A stretch of DNA of 64,000 nucleotides from Anoplolepis gracilipes (taxonomy: Eukaryota > Arthropoda > Insecta > Hymenoptera > Formicidae): contig NC_132970.1 in the NCBI RefSeq assembly GCF_047496725.1, positions 4,346,001 through 4,410,000 of the forward strand. The letters run 5' to 3'. The position numbers and the translations under genes were made by a program. Numbering within the stretch: position 1 is the first letter of the stretch; every line of letters begins with the position of its first letter. Positions 55,191 to 64,000 of the stretch are shown here, piece after piece. The notes below the pieces were generated by a model, which made no database searches, had not been told where the DNA came from, and saw only the letters and a program-made list of their open reading frames with translations.

Positions 55191-56609
55191 TTTCGACAGT
55201 CGGAGAGACGTGTCAGATCTTGGCAATAAGCGAGACGAAAGTCAAAAATATGAAACGCGTTATAATAGTCCCGAGTTCGTTATCAAAACGATTTGTCAAA
55301 CCGAAATCCTGCAAATTGTATCTCCATTTTTCTTTATTTCAACAATACAAGTTTTGCCTTCTTTATACTATCATGCTGATGTGGAGATATTCTTAAAAAA
55401 ATATTCCAGACAAAGATAAAGATAAATTGTTTTCTTAAATGATATCTCTTTCGTCTAGTATTTCTCTTTTAATTTTATAATTGTTGAGTATTTTGTATTT
55501 CACATTAGAGTTATATAAAATGATTTTTGCTACATTATATATTGTATATTCGGCTGCTTCGATAATAACATTCCAAGATAATATTTTTGAAGCTCAGTTC
55601 AAACAATTGTTGTATTCGAAGAAAATTCCGAAGTTTTGTTTTTACAACGCGGCTTGTAATTGCATTTTCCACTGAAAACCACGGAAAGTTTCGCATGCAG
55701 TCTCAGGTGTCAAGACTTGTGCGGACTAACTTCCTGAAAACGTGCCGGCTTGCCAATTGATTCTCAGCACTTTCTCGACAAATTTTAACGACGAAACTTC
55801 CAGGCTTTCTATTATTTTGCTGCGTTTCACCGGTACGATTTTAGGTTTGTTTGGGAAGATAATAGGCAAGCTTGCCCGCCGCCACAGCAAGAGAGGCCCG
55901 CATCGTATAACAATTTACTGGCTAATCGAAAAACTTTGTTAAGACTGAAACTTGGTTAATTAGCATCTTTGCCGAACTGCCTGCTTACCTTGCGGACCCG
56001 CTTCGTTGATCGGAAGAGGAAAGAAGAAATTATACAAAGTACAAGCTGCATTATCGATTCGGCGACTAACAATACTAATTTCACTTAGGAAAAGTTGAGG
56101 TCGCTTATAACACGGCTGTACATATTCTTCAAAGAATAAACTTCATCTTATATTAATTAGTAAGAATCGTAAATGAATTTTCTCAACACACGACAAATAT
56201 GTAGATTTATCGCAAGACGTTATGAGATAACAGAATAAATCAATATTTAAATTAAGTAATTTAATTAAATAGATAATGTATATAAAAAAAGTAGGTAAAA
56301 TAGGATTAGGAAAAAAAATTTACCTAGGCTTGAATAAATCATCAATGATTTCCCGCAAAGTATTTGTTTTATTTTCTTCAAGGCGTTATAGATATCCAGG
56401 GAATAATCTCTGTCTCATATATATATCATTCTAGTAAACATGAACAATAATAAATACAATGTATACAAGAACGTATATATAAGAAGTTTGCATCTAATCA
56501 GGCTGCTCGGTATAAAATAGCGCATTTATTATATGGCATCCCCTTCGACAACAGCTCCATAAGGATTTGTTCCTTTTGATTTCAAAAGACACCGACAGTT
56601 TATATGTCT
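55191..56609. other. AT-rich spacer
   Basis: Mostly AT-rich, with short mixed stretches (55680-56000). No gene is recognised. Confidence 0.5.
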
Positions 56610-56611
56610 TT

Positions 56612-56692
<81 letters not shown>
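56610..56692. repeat. (TTTC)n then (TC)n microsatellite
   Basis: TTTC tetranucleotides (56610-56640) pass into about 26 TC units. Confidence 0.96.
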
Positions 56693-56696
<4 letters not shown>

Positions 56697-59600
56697 CTTT
56701 CGCTCTCACTCTCGCTCTATCTTTCTTTATATATTTGAGTACGTACTTACACTCGACCGCACAAATCCTATGTATGTCCTCGACTCGTAGCCGACGCGCC
56801 GGACTTCTCGAGTGCGCGCGCGAGATCGTAAAGCATACATAAATATTCATAGCGCGAAGTTTTCCCGGCGAATATCCTATTCACTTCCGTCGCGCTAGTA
56901 TCTGAGAGTCTAAGGCTTTGTCGAGTCGACGTCAAGGAGGATCGACATCGTCGGCGTCGCATATCGCACGGTTCTACGACTAGCGAGTACACTCTCCGTT
57001 TTATTGCTCCACCGTGAATCTTGAGAATATACAACGATCAAGCCACTGTTCCCTGCCACATCAAATCATAAACATCCCGAGATCGAGCACCGTAAACGTT
57101 TTGATGTCTATAATGAAGGAAAAGGTGGAAATATAATATAGTTATTATGCATTTGATCTTATTTGATTTAATTTAAAATTAGATATTTCTGAAAGATCTA
57201 TCTGTATTTTCCTGTGATATAAACGCAAATTATGTATAATTAATTACTAATCACACATTCGTAAATTGTATATTTTTCATAAACCTAGGTCACGTCTTGG
57301 TATCTCACACACAAGCTTCTATTTTTTCACATTCCTACTGTTTTTCTGTCAATTATATTGCAAAGCCACAATAGATAATAATAAATTATTTCTGATATAA
57401 TATAATATAAAGGACGTTAAAATAAAAAAATCTGCACTATAGAAATCGACAGTTTAACAATGACATAAATACAATTGAGCGACAATCGTAATTACATTGT
57501 TCTTTTATAAGAATTTTTATTGTAAACTCACTTTCTTGTTAAAATCTTATCCTGCAATTAATTATGATTACATATTTAATTGCGCCATAATTATATATGG
57601 AGCGCTGTTGGGTAATAATATACAGATGATTCGTAAAAAAAACTTATTATTTTTTTTAACGGTGCGTAATAAGTAGCGAATGCAACACGATATTTCGGTT
57701 CGACTTCTACGTCTAATACAGATGTGGCACAATAATCACCAACAATTTTAATGCTTACCATGAAGATGATGGTAAACATTATGGTTATTCATCAAGTTCG
57801 ACGAATACATCGTATAGGTACGTATTGATAAATTGCTTTCTACAATATGAATCATTTCCATAAAAATTATTTAATTGAAGTAATTGAATTGTAAACTGAG
57901 ATTATTGATTTCTTGTCTTTTTTAAATTCTGCTTTCAAAAAAAGAGAGAAAGAGAGATAAATAAAAATAAAAAAAGAGAGAAAAAGAGAGAGAAAGAAGT
58001 CGCTTAAATTTCAATTAACTAAAACTAATATTTATGAGAACATTGTGTGTGAAATACAAAGCAAAGTTATATCCAGTTTTTTTCCGAATGTTCCATCCGT
58101 ACAACATTCGATCCAAAATACGTGACCATTCGATACCAGAGATTTGTCTACTCTTCCGTTCCAACGATCATAGCATTTCGCGCCGTGACATTTCGACTTT
58201 TAAATCGCTTCTGGTTCACTTATTTTACATTTACTCTCGCTCCCGCTATGTACACTTCTACATACAAATGTGCGTATGTAAAAAGATTCATCTTTCATAT
58301 TTTGTTCCTCTGTGGCCCAATTATTCCATTCGCTTTCAAGTGAATACAATTTCATTCCGTTTCGGTATTCCTTTAATACAATCTTGAACGTATTCAGAAG
58401 ATACAAGCCCGTTGCAAAAAATGCCTGATTTCTCTAATGAGAAATTCTATCAAAGAGAAAGAGGAAATTTACAGAGTATAGCTTAAGACTAATAAAGAAT
58501 AGCGCTAATAAAAAGTTGCTTCAACATGTACATGTGCAACGATCTAAGTGATTACAGATAGGTAGATTACGTGTTCTATTATTTTTTGCAAGCGATAAAT
58601 ATGTAAGCCTTAAGATATCAATTTAAAAACGCACTACAACTACTGTCACAGTCGATTAAATTATTGTTACAAAAGTTGAAAAGTAATAATTATTAATTTT
58701 AATACCGTATTAGGAAATGTAATTATTTATTTATTTCGGCAGTGAAAAATATTATTAGCTTGGCATTTATTGCCAAATTTATTGCAAGAAAGATACGCGC
58801 ACAATTGCAATTTTATCGATGAATTTAACATTGTAAATCTACGTATGAGTAATCACGATTTGAATTACAATTAAAAAAAATATTTATGAAATATCTAACG
58901 AACAATAGTACATTACATTAACAAAGATGAATACAATTCTTATAAGCGCTAAATCCTTCGCCTTGAATTTTTTTTATTTTTCATATATCTTAAGAGTGTA
59001 AAAGATCGATATAGTGTTGGGATTGAATGGTGACGAAATCAATGACATATAATTCTCTTAAAATTCTTAAAAATTGACAACATCAAGAATTCGATCAAGC
59101 TATAAACTCATCAAAATTATTAAATATAAAACTTATCAAAATTATATCTGTTTTAATGTCTGCATCGACCGATATTTGTGCGCTTGATACAAAGCGCCAG
59201 ACGCGAGTGCATACGTACACAATTACAGCTGTTAATAATTAACGATGTACACACCCTCCCTCGATAACACACCGTCGACTATGCGGAATTAAAGTTCAAC
59301 TTCCAGCTGGCCATTACACGAGCGGAAAACGACCAAAGAACAAAGAAAATTAGCGTTCGCGAAAAATGTAAAAACATCTATTTACGTATGTATGTGCGCG
59401 TGTGTATGTATCTCGTGGAATGCCGCTCTTTTTACCGAGCTACATCTTGTGTGTGCGCGTGTATTATCCTACACATTCATCTCGCTTCACGAACTCTTAC
59501 TGGCGCAGGTACGCGGTTAATACCGGGGAATATATCATATTTTTCGGAATTAATAACTTTCCGGGACTAGATCGACTCGTAGATTTCGTATATTAAAAAG

Positions 59601-59949
59601 TACGAAGTTCGTGCTCTCCGAAATATTAACTCCCGGCTTTAATATCCCTGGTTACGCGAAAATCAGGAACAGTTGCATTTCGTGTGTAACGATCCGCGAA
59701 ATGCATCCAACTACGGCCTTAAAAGCGCACGAATTCGCGCTCGCGATCGAAACGAAGGTAATATCGACAACTGTACACAGATTTTTTTTTTTTCAACAAC
59801 CACACAAAGGACTGTGGATACGCTACCACCGGAATCAGTTTACAACGATGCACATTTATGTATAGAATTAAAACGCTATTGTCGAAACCGTGTTGTATAA
59901 TCGTTTTTAGAATCGGTCTTATTACATATACACATAAAATAACAACGTT
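56693..59949. other. Mixed then AT-rich spacer
   Basis: 56750-57020 is CpG-rich. 57100-59160 is AT-rich with a purine-rich run at 57935-57998. 59380-59500 is GTGC/GTAT-rich. No gene is recognised. Confidence 0.5.
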
Positions 59950-59967
59950 ATAACAAAAAAATCATGT

Positions 59968-59973
59968 TTTATT
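59968..59973 (-). terminator. Candidate poly(A) signal AATAAA
   Basis: AATAAAAC on the minus strand is followed within 30 bases by TTTTTTTGTT and further U-rich sequence, a good downstream context. Confidence 0.35.
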
Positions 59974-61863
59974 GTCAGCGTTCGGTGAATAACAAAAAAT
60001 ATACAGAAATAATAAGTTCATAAATAACGATGTAAGTCATGATATATAATTGTTAGAATGTCATTCTATGTGATGCTATTTATATATCTAAACCTCTATA
60101 TTCAAAGAGAGAGAGGAATCTAAATACATTTCAGGGAATTGCACTGTTGCAGGACCTTTATAGAGTTAACCGACGACGCGTCAAAATGCATTTGCTATGC
60201 AAATTTGATTGGCGTAAAGCAAACGAAACTCTCGTTTATTGACATGTATGCGATAAATACATTCGGCTATATAATTATATACAATACCACATTCATATAA
60301 AATTAGTATGTATGAATTTTAAAAATGTTTATAATGGCGCTATTACTAATTGTTATACTGTCAATTCTGTTAAAATTATGTGCAACAAAACTTCATGTGC
60401 AAGTTACAAAAGAAAAAATTATCTAACAATAAATCATATTAAAGAACAATGGCTAATATGTTACGATAATCATTAAATGTACAAATCACAATGAAATAAA
60501 TCATCACTCATAATCTCTTTGGTATTAATGAAAGAAACTGATTCACGGTGGTCCGTGTAATTTCCTATATGTATGTATATATGTACATATATTCTAAAAA
60601 TCGTACTATATAATATAATATCGACAGCACACATATCTTATGCCGCTATCGGTACCAATCGGGCACAAGGTTAAATTCCATGCTTTTGTGAAAAAGTGCA
60701 GCGACGAGATGCACTGCCCTTAATACTCTAACGATAATCCGTAACGAGCAAAATGTTCTTGCTAGTTCTTGCTTGGTCCAAGAATCAATCTTTTCTTTTT
60801 GTGCGAAAGATTTTACGTTTCTCAAAACCCATCAATATCGATCTCAATGTCTCAACGAGTTTGTCTTCTGGATAATCGCAATAATTCGCACCTAGATCGG
60901 GTATATAAAAAGAAAGAATAATATAAGGAATAATCCGCCATTCACAAATATATATATATATATGAGTTTTGTAATATTTATATTACGTAATAATTCACGC
61001 CATTAATATGCTTTTTATTCCTATTATTATTTCTTATATTAATATTGATCGGCGGTTTAGGGTCTTAGGATAACGTGCACTTGTCAATGTATTGTATATT
61101 ATATCTAAAAAATGAGCAAAAGGGAAAATTACAGGCAATATATTTACTCTATTATTATTTTCTTTTTCTTACGAAATATTTTCTCGGTAGACAAACAGTG
61201 AGATCGAATTGAAAATGTACGCGACAGGCTCGCGCATTGGCACTATTAATTGCATTGCGCGAATTTACACGAACAAATCAATTGAATTCGTTCGCTGTCG
61301 CGGCAAAATTATCGCGCGATCATCAATTGTTACGTACCTGCTTCTCCTCCTTGTTTCTTATACTGTATATCATTAAATGGTACCTATCGACACATCGATA
61401 CAACATGCTGCTCCCTACCGACACTACTCACTAAACATAGCTGCTACATGAATACATCAAATGCGTAGAATACTTAATAGTTATGTCTCACGAAAATTTC
61501 AAATCATCGATGTTCACATTTATCTTGTATACCTTAATTGTTAACGTATAATGAATTATGTTGTAAACGTGACAAAGTGTACGTATAGCTATCGAGTGAT
61601 GGTGGTGTATCGTTTTGGCAGTTTGTCGTTTTTCTTTCTTTCTCTAACGGCTCTCCCTACGATTATCCCTAAGTTCCATTATTATCTGTTTTTCTGTCTT
61701 TCTGTCTGTCTTTCATATAGTATTTTTCACAAATATATAAATATGTATCTATACATATTTATATTATATGTTTCTTTGGTTTAAATGAAATAAACAAACA
61801 AAGAGAGGATCTAATTAATAAGACTACATATATAAAATTTCGTTTCGCTGTAGATTCTTTTCG

Positions 61864-61865
<2 letters not shown>

Positions 61866-61912
<47 letters not shown>
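61866..61912. repeat. (TA)n microsatellite
   Basis: About 23 TA units. Confidence 0.96.
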
Positions 61913-61914
<2 letters not shown>

Positions 61915-63698
61915 GTCCAATGCATGGGATATATCATTAAATAGATCTTGTAAGATAATTACCCAATTTTTTTAGGCCCGCATGTTGTAAAAATGGAACA
62001 ATATCCGTATTACGTTATATACGTACAACGTTATATACCAATATAATGTCATATTATCGGATATTTTTCGTGCAAACCGGTAATCTTAGTCTCAACTAGT
62101 TTCGACTCTGTCGATTCTCTATCTTTTCTAGATTATATAATTTTAATTGTATCATAGGTGAAGAGAGAGAAGAGAAAGTCAAGTTAATCATACTTTTTGC
62201 TAACTAGAAGTGACGTATATGTATATATAGTTGACATTTTGAATCGCAATCAATTGCGATGTATCTAAGAATTTTTTTTCTTATTTTTCGACGAGTAACG
62301 TTCGAGTATCAAATAGAAGTCGATAGATATTTGACATTACGCTCGCATATATTTTCTGTGTTCACGAGCTTCATCAAATAAATATATTAAAGTCTTTCTC
62401 TTTTCGATTCTGTTTTTTTTTCTATAAATGTAAATTACACTAAAAACACGAAATATAAAACGAGATAAGGACCCTCAGTCTTGAAGAATGAAACGATTGT
62501 AACTCGAAATCGGAACTTGGGATCGGGGAATGAGAAAATCACGAAGAGAACACGGGAAGAGTACGGAACGGATTCGTTGGTCACCGTTTACGTTTTACGA
62601 AGGATCGATATTGAGCATATGTGTTAGCACGTCACACTTTTTCCTCTTTTTTTTTTCCGCGTCTTTTCCTTTCCTGTGGTCCGCTAATAAATATCAATGC
62701 TATGAATAGCATTTCGATAAATAATATAATCGATTCACACATCGGACAAAAATCGGATATCTACAAACCGCCGAGCGTAATCGCGATAGATTAAAGCTGC
62801 ACATTGAGAACTGCACATCCATTATTATAGCGCTTTCACACCTCGCTAGATAATATCGTGGTGAGCGTATCCATGCTCATTCTTTTTATCATTAAATCGT
62901 GACATAATAATAATACTGCTTATTATAACGACGCGTTGTAAGGAAGAAAGATCTAATGCGTTTCATTGTTCGCCGGAAGTATGTACGGCGAACGATCAAT
63001 TAGTTACCTCGATGAATCACTTTGGCCAATACACGCTTCGCATATAGTTCAAGATCACAGTGTCACTGTTGTAAAATCAGTCGAATATCAATCTGAAGGT
63101 GCAGAATATTGCGACGACGCTACTTACCTTCGTCATTCTCGAGGCCATATGTGTCATTCGTTAAATTCCATAATAATCGAATATCTCCCCTTCCAGCGAT
63201 GAATGTATACATGGCGTGTACTTACACGCCACCATAAATACATATTTACGTCACTGAAAGTGACGGAATCAAATCGGATAAAAAGTGATAAAAGACATTT
63301 CTGACAAAGATATTTCTTCTTACGCGTTAAGGAACCATACTAATTGCTAATCGTATAATATCAGGAATCGATCAAGAGAATATCGTTCGCATTTTTGCAA
63401 TTGTTATTAATCTCGAAATCTCGCGAGTCGTGTATCTATATAAATGATACTTTGCTTAAATGTTTACGCGAATTTTGCGAATAATAACAAACTGTAACCG
63501 TCTCACACGTCCATCGTAAATGTCATTGAATATGCTGCTAAATTGAAAAGTCGAAAAGTCGTTATGACAGTTACTTCTATTGTTTATGCAATCCAAAGAA
63601 TTCAGAAATAGAAGATTTTGTCATTTATATTGAAGCGAAAGCAACGCATTTCCATCACATCGAACGCTATCGCGATGCAGTTCAACCCGAGACACGAT

Positions 63699-64000
63699 TT
63701 AGAGTTCCTCGGAAAGCGCGATCGGAGCTCTGGAACCGGGTTTCATATCCTTCACTCCGATACCAATATCATCTACCGGTGCCGGTGCTAACTTCAATTG
63801 ATTACCGTTTACCTTGATGTCGTTGACAGAATGAGAACGACCATGGGTGACCAAGGGCTTAGTGGTCTGATTAGTGGTGCTGTTCGAGTTAGAGCTGGTG
63901 ATCGAATTCGTGCTGGGGCTTGAGACAGAATTCGAGCTTGGATTGCAGTTCGCGGTGGTCGTCGAGCTGGAACTGGAATTGGAGTTACTGTCCTGCGTTG
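63699..64000 (-). CDS. C-terminal coding part of an unrecognised minus-strand gene (runs off the right edge)
   Basis: One minus-strand frame is open from the window edge to a TAA at 63701-63699, about 100 codons. The first 50 or so residues are a Ser/Thr/Asn-rich, low-complexity linker (SNSSSSSTTTANCNPSSN-type). The last 50 are of mixed composition and look conserved in character: HGRSHSVNDIKVNGNQLKL, then APAPVDDIGIGVKDMKPGS, ending RAPIALSEEL. GC-rich third positions and the sharp fall in GC after the stop support coding. I do not recognise the family. No transmembrane segment is present in this part. The tail could belong to a signalling or channel-type protein with a long flexible C-terminus, but that is a guess. 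Confidence 0.7.
   Translation of the reverse strand, partial: TQDSNSNSSSSSTTTANCNPSSNSVSSPSTNSITSSNSNSTTNQTTKPLVTHGRSHSVNDIKVNGNQLKLAPAPVDDIGIGVKDMKPGSRAPIALSEEL

Larger units (their letters stand above)
59950..63698 (-). other. Possible long 3' UTR of the minus-strand gene at the right edge
   Basis: No other gene lies between the stop codon at 63699 and a good AATAAA signal at 59973-59968 on the minus strand, which is followed by U/GU-rich sequence. PUM-type elements (TGTANATA on the minus strand) occur near 60280, 60575 and 62760. A (TA)n tract lies at 61866-61912. Nearer signals, such as AATAAA near 61015 and 60235, could give shorter forms. The extent is inference: the stretch could equally be plain intergenic DNA. 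Confidence 0.3.

Overview
This window is eukaryotic nuclear DNA, almost certainly from an insect and probably a hymenopteran such as an ant. The evidence is short introns with GT/AG ends, TATA/initiator core promoters, secreted proteins resembling the insect DUF4779 family, many (CA), (TA) and (GA) microsatellites, and AT-rich spacers alternating with CpG-rich blocks in which CpG is not depleted. The species call is inference; no sequence search could be run.

Layout: (1) 1-7.1 kb holds two head-to-tail minus-strand genes for secreted proteins. The left one (1-285) is an N-terminal fragment: signal peptide, then a His-rich stretch, running off the window. The right one (5769-7045) is complete: three exons whose phases and splice sites all agree, 230 residues, with a signal peptide, a GEKGY-type repeat region and an acidic Ser/Tyr/Gly-rich tail. 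A weak orphan exon-like ORF (1514-1735) lies between them. (2) 7.1-59.9 kb is a gene-poor stretch of about 53 kb. I find no convincing protein-coding gene in it. It holds AT-rich spacers, CpG/GA-rich blocks that look regulatory, promoter-like spots (13.1, 37.9, 38.75 and 49.2 kb), many microsatellites, and small mobile-element remains: two terminal-inverted-repeat MITEs (9.9 and 21.9 kb), a non-LTR reverse-transcriptase relic (12.3 kb), a large interrupted foldback that may derive from a Penelope-like element (32.15-32.54 kb), a possible hAT-like element (38.14-38.39 kb) and a tRNA-like/SINE-like fragment (44.2 kb). (3) 59.95-64 kb is the 3' end of a minus-strand gene. The last coding stretch (63699-64000) encodes a Ser/Thr/Asn-rich tail and a distinct C-terminus that I do not recognise. 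It may be followed by a 3' UTR of up to 3.7 kb ending at an AATAAA at 59968-59973.

The two secreted proteins probably arose by duplication and may act outside the cell or in cuticle; no function is established here. The spaced CpG/GA-rich blocks, some with PHO/YY1-type GCCAT cores and a motif recurring three times, suggest that the gene-poor interval is a regulatory landscape, but this is inference.
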